From Luteibacter rhizovicinus (lineage in GTDB: Bacteria; Pseudomonadota; Gammaproteobacteria; Xanthomonadales; Rhodanobacteraceae), in the NCBI RefSeq assembly GCF_004342265.1, contig NZ_SMCS01000001.1:558001-622000 (forward strand): a DNA stretch of 64,000 nt. Reading direction: 5' to 3'. A program made the translations under genes and the position numbers. How positions within the stretch are numbered: position 1 is the first letter of the stretch; each line of letters begins with the position of its first letter. This document shows positions 50,802 to 60,277 of the stretch, piece by piece. The notes under the pieces were generated by a model. It ran no database searches and was not told the DNA's origin. It was given only the letters and a program-made list of their open reading frames with translations.

Positions 50802-51587
50802 GTGGCAGAGTTCACGCTACCCAAAAATTCCAAGATCCAGACCGGAAAGCATTTTCCGGCGAAGGACGCGAAGAAGTCGCGCACCTTCAAGGTCTATCGC
50901 TGGACCCCCGACGACGGTCAGAACCCGCGTACGGACACCTACGAGGTCGATCTGGCCGCGTGCGGTCCGATGGTTCTGGACGCCCTGCTGAAGATCAAGA
51001 ACGAAATCGACCCGACGCTTTCGCTGCGTCGTTCCTGCCGCGAAGGCATCTGCGGTTCGTGCGCCATGAATATCGATGGCACGAACACGCTGGCCTGCAC
51101 GAAGGCGATTTCCGACTGCGGCGGCGGCACGGTCAACATCTATCCGTTGCCGCATATGCCGGTGGTCAAAGACCTGGTTCCCGACCTGACGCATTTCTAC
51201 GCCCAGTTCGCGTCGATCAAGCCCTGGCTGCGTACGCAGAGCCCGGCGCCTGCCGACAAGGAGCGCCTGCAGTCGCCGGAAGACCGCAAGAAGCTCGACG
51301 GTCTGTACGAGTGCATCCTGTGCGCCTGCTGCTCGACGTCCTGCCCCAGCTACTGGTGGAACGGCGATCGTTACCTCGGCCCGGCCATCCTGCTCCAGGC
51401 CTATCGCTGGATCGTGGACAGTCGCGACGAGGACACCGGTGCGCGTCTGGACGACCTTGAAGATCCGTTCAAGCTCTACCGTTGCCACACGATCATGAAC
51501 TGCGCGCGTACCTGCCCGAAGGGACTCAATCCCGCCAAGGCGATCGCCGAGATCAAGAAACTCATCGTCCAGCGCCGTTCGGCCTGA
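50802..51587 (+). CDS. sdhB: Succinate dehydrogenase iron-sulfur subunit SdhB
   Basis: 261 residues from a GTG. The [2Fe-2S] ligands are in [16 protein letters not shown] plus a later Cys (LACTK); the [4Fe-4S] and [3Fe-4S] cysteines are in [16 protein letters not shown] and [17 protein letters not shown]. It carries electrons from FAD to quinone. GAGAGG precedes the GTG. The stop is followed by a hairpin rich in palindromic sequence before sdhE. Confidence 0.97.
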   Translation: MAEFTLPKNSKIQTGKHFPAKDAKKSRTFKVYRWTPDDGQNPRTDTYEVDLAACGPMVLDALLKIKNEIDPTLSLRRSCREGICGSCAMNIDGTNTLACTKAISDCGGGTVNIYPLPHMPVVKDLVPDLTHFYAQFASIKPWLRTQSPAPADKERLQSPEDRKKLDGLYECILCACCSTSCPSYWWNGDRYLGPAILLQAYRWIVDSRDEDTGARLDDLEDPFKLYRCHTIMNCARTCPKGLNPAKAIAEIKKLIVQRRSA

Positions 51588-51599
51588 CGTGTGGGAGCC

Positions 51600-51642
51600 G
51601 GCCATCGGCGACAGGGCGAAGATTGCCCCGTCGCCGATGGCC
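51600..51642. repeat. Palindromic element between sdhB and sdhE
   Basis: GGCCATCGGCGAC pairs with GTCGCCGATGGCC, and inside it GGGC pairs with GCCC. It is preceded by GTGGGAGCC, a piece of the GTAGGAGCCC-type repeat seen elsewhere in the window. A REP-like mRNA stability or attenuation element within the operon is likely. Confidence 0.75.
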
Positions 51643-51679
51643 GAGCCATCCCGAACCACGAAAGCAGGTCGCCATCCCG

Positions 51680-51928
51680 ATGGAAGATTCCCGCCTGAAA
51701 CGCCTGCGCTGGCGCGCCCGTCGCGGCACGCGCGAGCTCGATAAGCTGTTCGGCGGATGGCTCGACACGTGTTACGCCGACGCCGATGAGGCGACCCGGA
51801 TGGCTTTCGACGAACTGCTCGAAGCGCAGGATCCCGATCTCTGGGACTGGGTGATGGGTTACGCCCATCCGGCCCGCGGCGACTGGCAGGCCATCATCGA
51901 TGACATCCGCGCGAGGAATCGCCTTTGA
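51680..51928 (+). CDS. sdhE: FAD assembly factor SdhE (CptB)
   Basis: 82 residues from ATG 51680. A five-helix protein with the RGxxE motif (RRGTRELDKLFGGWLD) that binds SdhA, followed by FDELLEAQDPDLWDWVMGY, standard for YgfY/SdhE. It promotes covalent flavinylation of SdhA. The gene overlaps the next ORF by 29 bases; in E. coli the same pair is called cptBA/ygfYX. Confidence 0.95.
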   Translation: MEDSRLKRLRWRARRGTRELDKLFGGWLDTCYADADEATRMAFDELLEAQDPDLWDWVMGYAHPARGDWQAIIDDIRARNRL

Positions 51929-52313
51929 ATACCGTCCGTCGGGGTTCGTAACCCGGCTATTGGCATGCGTTCTGGTTGTTGCCGCGTTTTCCGTGGCCGT
52001 CGCGGCACTCTCTCCGTGGATCAAGACCGTTCTCGTGGTCGGTATCGCCGTGTCCGGATATGCGCGTATGCGGCAATTCCGGGCACCGTGTATCGAGGGC
52101 GTGGCGTGGTCGTCCGAGGGCGACTGGACCGTTCGGATTGGCGCCGATGAGCTGCCCGCCACACTGGGTAAGGGCAGGGCCTTAGGCCAGCTGCTGGCTT
52201 TCGAGCTTCGCTGGGACACCGGTCGGGGCCATGTTCTCCTCTACAAAGACAACGCGGACGACGACCTGCGCCGCACGCTGCGCATCCGTCTGGCAACGAC
52301 TGGTGTCCGGTGA
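51900..52313 (+). CDS. ygfX: YgfX (CptA)-like membrane protein
   Basis: 137 residues. FEYRPSGFVTRLLACVLVV opens like YgfX proteins (the FEYRPS box and first helix), a second helix follows (TVLVVGIAVSGYA), then a cytoplasmic beta-rich domain with WSSEGDWTVRIG and a C-terminal RRTLRIRLA. E. coli YgfX is reported as the toxin half of the cptBA pair, acting on cytoskeletal proteins, but its tie to SDH maturation is also discussed. It overlaps the sdhE 3' end by 29 bases, so expression is coupled. Confidence 0.85.
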   Translation: MTSARGIAFEYRPSGFVTRLLACVLVVAAFSVAVAALSPWIKTVLVVGIAVSGYARMRQFRAPCIEGVAWSSEGDWTVRIGADELPATLGKGRALGQLLAFELRWDTGRGHVLLYKDNADDDLRRTLRIRLATTGVR

Positions 52314-52326
52314 ACCGTTGCGAGAA

Positions 52327-52370
52327 GCCTGCTCGCGGGCTCCTACAACAGCCGCCGCTGTGCGGCGGCT
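52327..52370. repeat. Partial GTAGGAGCCC-type repeat plus hairpin before lolC
   Basis: GCCTGCTCGCGGGCTCCTACAA is one arm of the repeat family seen at 43.9 and 60.3 kb. It is followed by AGCCGCCGC-TGT-GCGGCGGCT, a 9-bp stem. Together they may mark the end of the sdh transcript. Confidence 0.6.
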
Positions 52371-52454
52371 TGCCGCCGCCTCGCCGTTCGGGCACTCTGC
52401 CGGGCGCGGCGCATGCCTTTCGGCACCGCCCCCCTAAAGCTGCGATCGACAGGT

Positions 52455-53696
52455 ATGTTCAGACCCCTAGAGCTCTTCATCGGATTGCGCTACACGCGCG
52501 CCAAGCGTCGCAACCAGTTCATCTCCTTCATTTCCACCGTCTCCATCGTCTGCATCGCGATCAGCGTTACGGCGCTGATTACCGTGATGTCGGTGATGAA
52601 TGGTTTTGACAGCGAACTGCGCACGCGCATTCTCGGCGCCATTGCCCACGTCACCGTGTCCGGCATTGGCGAAACCGTGCAGGACTGGCCGCGCGCGGTA
52701 AAAGTCGCCGAAGGCACCGGTCACGTACTGGGTGCGGCGCCTTACGTCGAAACGCAGGCCTTCCTGCAGGCCCGGCGCCCCAGCGGGGCGGTGATCCGCG
52801 GCATCGTGCCTTCGCTGGAGCCGAAGGTGTCGGACATCGACAAGCACATGGTCTCCGGCAAGCTGACCGACCTCACCGACCGTAGCTGGAAAATCGTGCT
52901 CGGTCGCGAGCTCGCGCTCACGCTGGGCGTCGACGTCGGCGACAAGGTCACGGTCGTCGTGCCGCAGTTCACTGCAACGCCGATGGGTGCCGTGCCGAAG
53001 CTGCGCAGCTTCACGGTCAGCGGCGTGTTCGAACTCGGCATGCAGGAATACGACGCCAATCTGGCGCTGGTGTCGATGGAAGATGCCCAGCGGCTGAACG
53101 GTCTCGACGGTCCGACGGGTATTCGCCTCAAGCTGGACGACATGCGTCTCGCTTTCCCTGTCGCGCGCACACTCGTCAACCAGCTGGGTCAGGCCTATCG
53201 CGTCGAAACCTGGATGGACACGCATTCGAACTTCTTCAGCGCTATCGAGATGGAGAAGCGGGTGATGTTCATCATCCTCTCGCTGATCATCCTCGTGGCG
53301 GTGATCAATCTTATTTCGATGCTGATGATGCTGGTCACGGACAAACAGGCCGATATCGCCATCCTGCGTACCTTGGGTTCCACGCCGCGCAGCATCATGG
53401 GCATGTTCATGGTGCAGGGCGTGCTGGTCGGTATCGTGGGCATTGCCTTCGGCGTGCTGCTCGGTGCGGTGCTGTCGATCAACCTGCCGGTCATCGTGAA
53501 GGGTATCGAGCACGTCACGGGCAAGAGCTTCCTCTCGCCCGACGTCTATTACATCAGCGAACTGCCCAGCCAGCTCATGTGGAGCGACGTGGGCTGGGTG
53601 GTCGTCGTCACGTTCCTGTTCGCACTGCTCGCGACGCTTTATCCCGCATGGCGCGCCTCACGGACGCAGCCGGCCCAGGCACTCCGCTATGAATAA
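52455..53696 (+). CDS. lolC: Lipoprotein-releasing permease LolC/LolF-type
   Basis: 413 residues from ATG 52455 ([17 protein letters not shown]). FtsX-type topology: helix 1 near 25-45 ([17 protein letters not shown]), a large periplasmic domain and three C-terminal helices. The LolA-binding Hook region [15 protein letters not shown] resembles LolC, not LolE. No lolE follows lolD, so the transporter may be a homodimer of this permease (LolF-like). It releases outer-membrane lipoproteins from the inner membrane to LolA. It overlaps lolD by eight bases. Confidence 0.93.
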   Translation: MFRPLELFIGLRYTRAKRRNQFISFISTVSIVCIAISVTALITVMSVMNGFDSELRTRILGAIAHVTVSGIGETVQDWPRAVKVAEGTGHVLGAAPYVETQAFLQARRPSGAVIRGIVPSLEPKVSDIDKHMVSGKLTDLTDRSWKIVLGRELALTLGVDVGDKVTVVVPQFTATPMGAVPKLRSFTVSGVFELGMQEYDANLALVSMEDAQRLNGLDGPTGIRLKLDDMRLAFPVARTLVNQLGQAYRVETWMDTHSNFFSAIEMEKRVMFIILSLIILVAVINLISMLMMLVTDKQADIAILRTLGSTPRSIMGMFMVQGVLVGIVGIAFGVLLGAVLSINLPVIVKGIEHVTGKSFLSPDVYYISELPSQLMWSDVGWVVVVTFLFALLATLYPAWRASRTQPAQALRYE

Positions 53697-54396
53697 CGCA
53701 ACGCAAGAGATCGTCCTTCGCGCCACCGGCGTCGCGAAGATCTACCAGGAAGGCGATCTGCGCACCGACGTGTTGTCCAACGTCAACTTCGAACTGCGCC
53801 GTGGCGAAACCATGGCCATCGTGGGTGCATCGGGTTCGGGCAAGAGCACACTACTTCACATCATCGGCGGGCTCGACACGCTTTCGGCCGGCAAGGTTGA
53901 AGTCGATGGCCGGGTGCTTTCCGATCTTTCCGATGCGGAACGCGGTCGCGTACGTAACCGTTCGCTGGGTTTCATCTATCAGTTCCATCACCTGCTGCCC
54001 GAGTTCACGGCGCTGGAGAACGTGTGCATGCCGCTGCTGATTCGCGGCACCGGCATCGCCCAGGCGGAGCGCGAAGCGAAAGCGTTGCTGGAGCGGGTCG
54101 GTCTCGGCGAGCGTCTGCGTCATCGGCCGGCCGAAATGTCCGGCGGCGAACGCCAGCGTTGCGCCGTCGCGCGTGCCCTGGTGACGCGGCCGGCCTGTGT
54201 CCTCGGCGACGAGCCCACCGGCAACCTCGACGAAGCCAACGCCGCGCACGTGTACGAACTGATGCTCGAACTTAATCGCGAAATCGGCACCAGCTTCGTG
54301 CTGGTGACGCACGATTCGCGACTGGCGGGTCGCATGGATCGCACGCTGGAACTTTCGGCGGGCGAACTGCACGAGCGCACGCGCGAAAGCGCCTGA
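53689..54396 (+). CDS. lolD: Lipoprotein-releasing ATPase LolD
   Basis: 235 residues, a single ABC domain: Walker [10 protein letters not shown], the LolD/MacB-type Q-loop segment [19 protein letters not shown], signature [15 protein letters not shown], Walker [13 protein letters not shown] and the H-loop VTHDSRL. The FHHLLPEF motif is specific to LolD. It powers lipoprotein extraction by the permease encoded just upstream. Confidence 0.96.
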   Translation: MNNATQEIVLRATGVAKIYQEGDLRTDVLSNVNFELRRGETMAIVGASGSGKSTLLHIIGGLDTLSAGKVEVDGRVLSDLSDAERGRVRNRSLGFIYQFHHLLPEFTALENVCMPLLIRGTGIAQAEREAKALLERVGLGERLRHRPAEMSGGERQRCAVARALVTRPACVLGDEPTGNLDEANAAHVYELMLELNREIGTSFVLVTHDSRLAGRMDRTLELSAGELHERTRESA

Positions 54397-54444
54397 CGCC
54401 CACGTCACGACGCGCCGCTCGCTTCGCGCGGCGCGGGTAACCTC

Positions 54445-54474
54445 GGGAGTCCCCGCTACGCGCAGGTGACTCCC
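54445..54474 (+). promoter_or_regulatory. Stem-loop covering the comEC ribosome site
   Basis: GGGAGTC pairs with GACTCCC, the latter lying between the AGGTGA ribosome site and ATG 54477. Folding would hide the ribosome site in the loop and stem. A longer GC-rich hairpin (CGCGCCGC/GCGGCGCG, 54411-54435) precedes it. Confidence 0.45.
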
Positions 54475-54476
54475 GC

Positions 54477-56798
54477 ATGGATGCCGAGCCGGCCCGATGG
54501 CCGTCGCTGTCACGCCTTGCCGGGGTCTTCCTCGCCGGCACATTGTCGGTGCAGTACTTGCCCACGCTGCCATCCGTCGGCCTGTCCACGGCGCTTCTCG
54601 TTGCGGCATCCGCCGGTTCGATGTTCCCGCGCCGCGCGTCTTGGCGTCTGGCGGCGGCCTTCGTGGTGGCGGCATGCTGGGCCGCCATCCATGGAGCGGT
54701 CGGTATGGAGCGACGTCTTCCGGTCGCGCTGGAAGGCGTCGACGTCATGGTGGAAGGCCGCATCGTCGACTTGCCGGCAATGCGCGGAACCGACGCCAGT
54801 TTCGTCCTGCGTCCGGACAAGGCATGGCTCGGCGACGAAACGATCGACCTCGACGGAGACATCCGCCTTTCGTGGTTCCGCGCACCCGTGGTTCCGGGGG
54901 CCTGCGAGCGCTGGCGGCTCGCGCTGCGCCTGCGGCGTCCACGCGGCATGGTCAATCCCGGAGGCAGCGATGCCGAACGCGTGGCATTGCAGCGAGGCAT
55001 CGTCGCGATGGGCTATGTGCGCGATGGGCCACGCAACGGAGTGCTTGGATACGTCGGCGTGTGCGCGGCGTGCTGGCGCGAGCATATTGCCGGGGGCATC
55101 GAACAGCTTGTCGGCATGGACGATGCGCGGCTCCTGAAGGCGCTGGCGGTTGGCGACGTACGCGGTTTGACGCTCGACGACTGGGACATCGCGCGGGCCA
55201 ATGGCGTATCCCATCTGATCGCGATTTCGGGTTTTCACGTCGGCGTGGCGGCTGTCGCCGGCACCGGTTTCGTGGCGGCGCTATACGCCCTGTTTCCCGC
55301 CCTGGCCCTCCGGTCCGCGCGGCGGCCGGTACAGGCGAGCGCGGGACTCGCCGTCGCGGGTGCATACAGCGTGCTGGCGGGTCTGGGTCTTCCCACGGTG
55401 CGCACGCTGCTGATGATCGCCGTCGTCGTTCTGGCGACATGCGCGCGACGGCAGGCGGGCGGTGCGTCCGCGCTCGCTCTTGCGCTGCTTGCGGTCCTCG
55501 TCGTCGATCCGTTGTCCGTGCTTTCGGCGGGATTCTGGCTGTCCTTCTCGGGCGTGGGATTGCTGATGCTCTGTCTGCCGCGGGCGGGTCGCGGCGTACG
55601 CGCGTGGCTGACGGAACTCCTGCGTGCGCAGTTGCTGATGACGGTGGCGTTGCTGCCGATATCGCTCTGGTTCTTCGGAACAGCCTCGCTGGTCGGGCTG
55701 CTTTCCAATCTGGTGGCGGCTCCGCTAGTGAGCTTCGTTGTCGTTCCGCTGACGTTGGCCGGTTGCCTGTGCATGGCGATCGCCGCGCCGCTGGCGGGGC
55801 CCTTACTTGCGCTGGCCGCCGGTGCGATGAACGCCCAGTGGTGGATGCTGGAGCATATGGCGACGTGGCCGGGCACGCGGATATCGGTACCTGGCAGCGG
55901 CGTGTGGCGCGTGATGCTCGCCACGGCGGGCGCCGCATGGCTGTTCGCGCCACGGGGTCTGCCGCTGCGGGCGTTTGGCGCATTCGCTTTCCTGCCGCTG
56001 GCACTGCCCGGACGCGACGTGCCCGAATCGGGCGCGTTCCGGGCCTGGGTTCTCGACGTGGGACAAGGCCTCGCGGTGGTCGTGCGCACGGCCGGGCATA
56101 CCCTCGTTTACGACACCGGGGCGTCGTTCGCATCCGGCTTCGACCTGGGTATGGGCGTCGTGCTGCCGTCGCTGGATGCGCTTGGCACGCGCGACATCGA
56201 TGCGCTGGTGGTGAGCCACGGCGACAGCGACCACGCAGGTGGAGCGTCCTCGGTCGCATCGCGCTATCCCGATGCCGTGCGTTATCTCGGCGAGCCATCG
56301 CGCGGTGCCGTCACGGGTGCGGCATGCGAGGCCGGGCACGCATGGGAATGGGATGGCGTGAGGTTTCGCTTTATCCATCCCGGCCCGGGCGATGATCCGG
56401 GCAAAGGCAACGATCGTTCCTGCGTGCTTTCCATCGAGGGTCATAGTGGCCGCTTGCTGCTGACCGGCGACATAGGCGCCAGCGTCGAGAGGAGCCTGCG
56501 CGACGTACTCGCGGACGAGCGGCCGACCGTCCTGACCGTGCCACACCATGGCAGCCGTTACTCGTCGACGGCAGGTTTCGTGGACACGGTAAGCCCGGTC
56601 ATCGCGATTGCGTCCGCGGGCTGGCGTAACCGCTTCGGACATCCGCACGCCTCCGTCGTGGCGCGATATCGCGATGCCGGGTCGGCATTCCATTCGACGG
56701 CGGTCGACGGCGCCATCGAGCTGACGTTTCCCCGGGACGCCGCGCCAGATATTGCTCGTCGGTGGCGGCAATCGAGCCGTCGCTATTGGCGCGAATAG
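54477..56798 (+). CDS. comEC: DNA internalisation protein ComEC/Rec2
   Basis: 773 residues. Order: N-terminal helices and an OB-fold-like DUF4131 region (about 30-185), the multi-helix competence domain (GVSHLIAISGFHVGVAAVAGT and LSAGFWLSFSGVGLLML, shown in part) and a C-terminal metallo-beta-lactamase-like domain (about 530-770) with VLDVGQGLAVVV and SHGDSDHAGG, then VPHHGSRYSS. It forms the inner-membrane channel for transforming DNA, and the C-terminal domain may degrade one strand. The H-x-D-x-D-H ligand set is intact. It sits in the lol-exb-msbA cluster as in other Xanthomonadales. Confidence 0.94.
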   Translation: MDAEPARWPSLSRLAGVFLAGTLSVQYLPTLPSVGLSTALLVAASAGSMFPRRASWRLAAAFVVAACWAAIHGAVGMERRLPVALEGVDVMVEGRIVDLPAMRGTDASFVLRPDKAWLGDETIDLDGDIRLSWFRAPVVPGACERWRLALRLRRPRGMVNPGGSDAERVALQRGIVAMGYVRDGPRNGVLGYVGVCAACWREHIAGGIEQLVGMDDARLLKALAVGDVRGLTLDDWDIARANGVSHLIAISGFHVGVAAVAGTGFVAALYALFPALALRSARRPVQASAGLAVAGAYSVLAGLGLPTVRTLLMIAVVVLATCARRQAGGASALALALLAVLVVDPLSVLSAGFWLSFSGVGLLMLCLPRAGRGVRAWLTELLRAQLLMTVALLPISLWFFGTASLVGLLSNLVAAPLVSFVVVPLTLAGCLCMAIAAPLAGPLLALAAGAMNAQWWMLEHMATWPGTRISVPGSGVWRVMLATAGAAWLFAPRGLPLRAFGAFAFLPLALPGRDVPESGAFRAWVLDVGQGLAVVVRTAGHTLVYDTGASFASGFDLGMGVVLPSLDALGTRDIDALVVSHGDSDHAGGASSVASRYPDAVRYLGEPSRGAVTGAACEAGHAWEWDGVRFRFIHPGPGDDPGKGNDRSCVLSIEGHSGRLLLTGDIGASVERSLRDVLADERPTVLTVPHHGSRYSSTAGFVDTVSPVIAIASAGWRNRFGHPHASVVARYRDAGSAFHSTAVDGAIELTFPRDAAPDIARRWRQSSRRYWRE

Positions 56799-56881
56799 TA
56801 CAAAAATGCTGCGCCGCAGTTTGACAGTATCGATTTAGAACGATTTAAATCGGGGATTCCGGTCCAAAGGGGGTTAGGCGC

Positions 56882-59800
56882 GTGGCAGCAGCGAAGCGGT
56901 GGTGGGGCAGGGCAACCTTGAGCGCGGCGTTGCCGTTGCTATGCGTATCGACAGGCGCGGCGGCGAGCATCGCCCCCGGCACACAGGATGTTTTCGTACG
57001 TTCCTTCGAGAAGGGCGACGCTCCTCCGAAAGTATCCAGCCGCAAAGACCTCACGGTCGGTGTCGCCGGCGGTCCGCCCGCCAAGGCGGCCCTGACGGCC
57101 CGGGCCGATGTCGGATTCACCGGCACCCATTCGCTGCGCTATGCCGGCACCGGCACGGGCAAAACCGTCTCGGCGCGGATCTTCGACGTGAACGTGGCCG
57201 TCGAGCCAGGCATGGTCCTCTCCTATGTCTTCTTCCCGCGTTCCGTCGACGGCGACCTGTCGAACCCGGCGAACTTCCTGGCGGTCGATCTGGAGTTCGA
57301 CGACGGTTCCACGCTTTCGGGATCGGGCGCGATCGACCAGTACCGCGTCCCGGCGACGGCAAAAGGTCAGGGCGAAGGACGCGTGGCTCATCCCGACCAG
57401 TGGAACAACGTACGCATTGCGCTGGGCGACGTGGCGAAGGGGCGGCATGTGCGCCGGATCGTCGTCCGCACCGATGCGCCCGCGGGGAAAGCGTACGAAG
57501 GCTGGCTGGACGACGTGCGTATCGCGCACGCCGATGCCGCCACGCACAGCCACCCTTCGGAATACGTCGACACGCGCCGGGGCTCCAACGCCAACGGCCG
57601 GTTCTCGCGCGGCAATAATTTCCCGGCGGTCGCGGTGCCGCATGGTTTCAACTTCTGGACGCCGACGACCAACGCCGGTTCCAGCTGGATCTACCAGTAC
57701 CAGGAGCGCAATGGCGCGGATAACCGGCCGCGCGTCGAGGCGTTCTCGCTATCGCACGAACCCAGTCCGTGGATGGGCGATCGCCAGACCTTCCAGATCA
57801 TGCCCGCCGCCGTCGCGACGGGTGCTCCGCCGCTGCATCGCGAAACGCGGGCGCTTTCGTTCGGGCACGACGCGGAAACCGCGCAGCCGGACTATTACCG
57901 GGTGCGCTTCGACAACGGCATCGTTACCGAGATCGCTCCGACGGATCATGCGGCGATGTTCCGCTTCACCTTCGCGGGCAATCGTTCGCAGCTGGTGTTC
58001 GATAACCGCGAGGACAATGGCGGTGTGTCGCTCGACGCGGCGAACGGCGCCATCCAGGGCTGGTCGGACGTGAAGAGCCGCCTTTCCACCGGCGCGACCC
58101 GGTTGTTCTTCTACGCCACGTTCGATCGTCCCGTGACCGAAAGCGGACAGCTGACGGGCGAGGGCAGGGACCATGTCGCTGCCTGGTTCGGTTTCGATAC
58201 GCACGACGCGGCGGCACGCGCGGTCACCATGCGCATCGCCACGTCGTTGATCAGCGTGGACCAGGCGAAGAAAAACCTCGCACTGGAAATTGCCGCGAAC
58301 GATACCTTCGAGTCCGTCCGCGAACGCGCGCGCCGTGCGTGGGACGACAAGCTCGACATCGTCCACGTGGAAGGCGCCAGCCAGAACGAACTGACGACCC
58401 TCTACTCCAATCTCTATCGCCTGTTCCTCTACCCGAACGAGGCCTACGAGAACACGGGAACGCCCGATAAGCCGGTCTACCGCTACGCCAGCCCGTTCTC
58501 GGCGGCGACGGGCGCCGACACGCCGACCGCGACCGGCGCGCGCATCGTCGACGGCAAGATCTATGTCAACAACGGTTTCTGGGATACCTACCGCACGGCG
58601 TGGCCCGCGTATGTATTGCTGACGCCGACCGAAGCCGGACAGATGATCGACGGCTTCGTCCAGCAGTACCGCGACGGTGGCTGGATTGCGCGCTGGTCTT
58701 CGCCCGGCTATGCCGATCTGATGGTCGGTACCAGTTCCGACGTCGCGTTTGCCGATGCGTGGCTGAAAGGCGTGCGCAACTTCGATGTCGCCAGCTTCTA
58801 CCAGTCCGCGATCAAGAACGCGTCGGTGGTCAGCGATGTGCCGGGTGCGGGACGCAAGGGTATCGAGCGTTCGCTTTTCAACGGCTATACCGACACGGGC
58901 GTCGAAGAAGGACTGTCCTGGTCGATGGATGGTTACATCAACGATTTCGCTATCGGCAATCTCGCCACCGCGCTCGCAGGCGAAGCGCCCGCCAACGATC
59001 CCTACCGCAAGCACTACGCCGACGATGCGACGTACTACCGCTCGCGTGCGCTCGGCTACGTGCACCTGTTCGACAAGCCGGCCGGTTTCTTCGTCGGTCG
59101 TGCGGCGGATGGCAAGTGGCGCTATGAAGCCGCGGCATTCGATCCGACGCGCTGGGGCGACGATTACACGGAAACCAATGCATGGAATATGGCGTTCCAT
59201 GCACCGCAGGACGGCGCGGGTCTTGCCTCGCTCTACGGCGGACGCGAGGCGTTGGCGAGCAAACTGGATGCCTTCTTCACCGCGCCGGGCGCGTTCAACG
59301 TGGGCGGCTATGGCGAAGTGATCCACGAAATGCTGGAAGCGCGCGACGTGCGCATGGGCCAGTACGGACACAGCAACCAGCCATCGCATCACATCATCTG
59401 GATGTACGACGTGGCCGGGCAGCCGTGGAAAACCCAGGACAAGCTGCGCGATGCCATGTCGCGTCTGTATGCCGGCAGCGATATCGGTCAGGGTTATCCG
59501 GGCGACGAGGACAATGGCGAGATGTCGGCATGGTGGCTGTTCGGCGCGGCGGGTTTTTATCCGCTGCGCATGGGCTCGCCTGAATACGTCATCGGCGCGC
59601 CGTACTTTCCGCATATGACGATTCGTCTGGAAAACGGCGCGGCCGTCGATATTCGTGCGCCGGGCGTTAGCGATCGCAATCGCTATGTGCAGAGCCTGAA
59701 GGTCAACGGACAACCGTGGACGCGGCTCAGCCTGCCGCACGCCCTGTTGGCGAAGGGCGCCACGCTCGATTTCGAGATGGGACCGGAACCTTCGCACTGG

Positions 59801-60274
59801 GGTACGGGCACCGACGCGGTGCCGGCATCGATCACGGCGGAAGGCTCGACGCCGTCGCCGCTGGTCGACCTGACGGGCGGCACGTCGGGTAGTCCGTTTG
59901 GCTCGGCGGACGCCGCCGGTCTGGCTCGCCTGTTCGACAATCGTTCCGATACCGAAACGACGATACCCGGCGCGAAAGCCGATATCGGCTGGCATTTCGA
60001 CCGCCCGGTGACGGTCTCGATGTATACGCTGACCTCGGCGTCCGTCGCGGCGGACGCGAAGAGCTGGCGACTGGAAGGCTCGGTGGACGGCAAGCATTGG
60101 GATACGGTCGATTCGCGCCGCGGCGAAACGTTCCCCTGGCGCCGGCAGACGCGTGCGTTCGTGGCGGCCAGCCCGAAGGCGTACGCGTGGTATCGCATCC
60201 GGCTGGAAGCCGCGGACAAGAAAACGGGTGTCGGCCTGGCTGAGATTGAGTTCTCAGGACAGCCGCAACCATAA
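56882..60274 (+). CDS. GH92 family alpha-mannosidase-like glycosidase, secreted
   Basis: 1,130 residues from a GTG. Signal peptide (LSAALPLLCVSTGAAAS), an N-terminal beta domain (about 30-215), the GH92 beta-sandwich and (alpha/alpha)6 barrel (about 225-985) with the GSNANGRFSRGNNFPAVAVPHG entry segment (in part), SHEPSPWMGDRQTF, YGEVIHEMLEARDV and GDEDNGEMSAWW, and a C-terminal F5/8-type (discoidin-like) carbohydrate-binding domain (about 1000-1130). GH92 enzymes are calcium-dependent exo-alpha-mannosidases. The gene stands between comEC and exbB, a place normally tight in relatives, and a composite palindrome follows three bases after its stop. Confidence 0.9.
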   Translation: MAAAKRWWGRATLSAALPLLCVSTGAAASIAPGTQDVFVRSFEKGDAPPKVSSRKDLTVGVAGGPPAKAALTARADVGFTGTHSLRYAGTGTGKTVSARIFDVNVAVEPGMVLSYVFFPRSVDGDLSNPANFLAVDLEFDDGSTLSGSGAIDQYRVPATAKGQGEGRVAHPDQWNNVRIALGDVAKGRHVRRIVVRTDAPAGKAYEGWLDDVRIAHADAATHSHPSEYVDTRRGSNANGRFSRGNNFPAVAVPHGFNFWTPTTNAGSSWIYQYQERNGADNRPRVEAFSLSHEPSPWMGDRQTFQIMPAAVATGAPPLHRETRALSFGHDAETAQPDYYRVRFDNGIVTEIAPTDHAAMFRFTFAGNRSQLVFDNREDNGGVSLDAANGAIQGWSDVKSRLSTGATRLFFYATFDRPVTESGQLTGEGRDHVAAWFGFDTHDAAARAVTMRIATSLISVDQAKKNLALEIAANDTFESVRERARRAWDDKLDIVHVEGASQNELTTLYSNLYRLFLYPNEAYENTGTPDKPVYRYASPFSAATGADTPTATGARIVDGKIYVNNGFWDTYRTAWPAYVLLTPTEAGQMIDGFVQQYRDGGWIARWSSPGYADLMVGTSSDVAFADAWLKGVRNFDVASFYQSAIKNASVVSDVPGAGRKGIERSLFNGYTDTGVEEGLSWSMDGYINDFAIGNLATALAGEAPANDPYRKHYADDATYYRSRALGYVHLFDKPAGFFVGRAADGKWRYEAAAFDPTRWGDDYTETNAWNMAFHAPQDGAGLASLYGGREALASKLDAFFTAPGAFNVGGYGEVIHEMLEARDVRMGQYGHSNQPSHHIIWMYDVAGQPWKTQDKLRDAMSRLYAGSDIGQGYPGDEDNGEMSAWWLFGAAGFYPLRMGSPEYVIGAPYFPHMTIRLENGAAVDIRAPGVSDRNRYVQSLKVNGQPWTRLSLPHALLAKGATLDFEMGPEPSHWGTGTDAVPASITAEGSTPSPLVDLTGGTSGSPFGSADAAGLARLFDNRSDTETTIPGAKADIGWHFDRPVTVSMYTLTSASVAADAKSWRLEGSVDGKHWDTVDSRRGETFPWRRQTRAFVAASPKAYAWYRIRLEAADKKTGVGLAEIEFSGQPQP

Positions 60275-60277
60275 AAG

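Noticed and set aside
57749-60097. Minus-strand open frame of 782 codons opposite GH92
   Set aside because: Composition is that of an antisense shadow and GH92 motifs cover the same stretch on the other strand.
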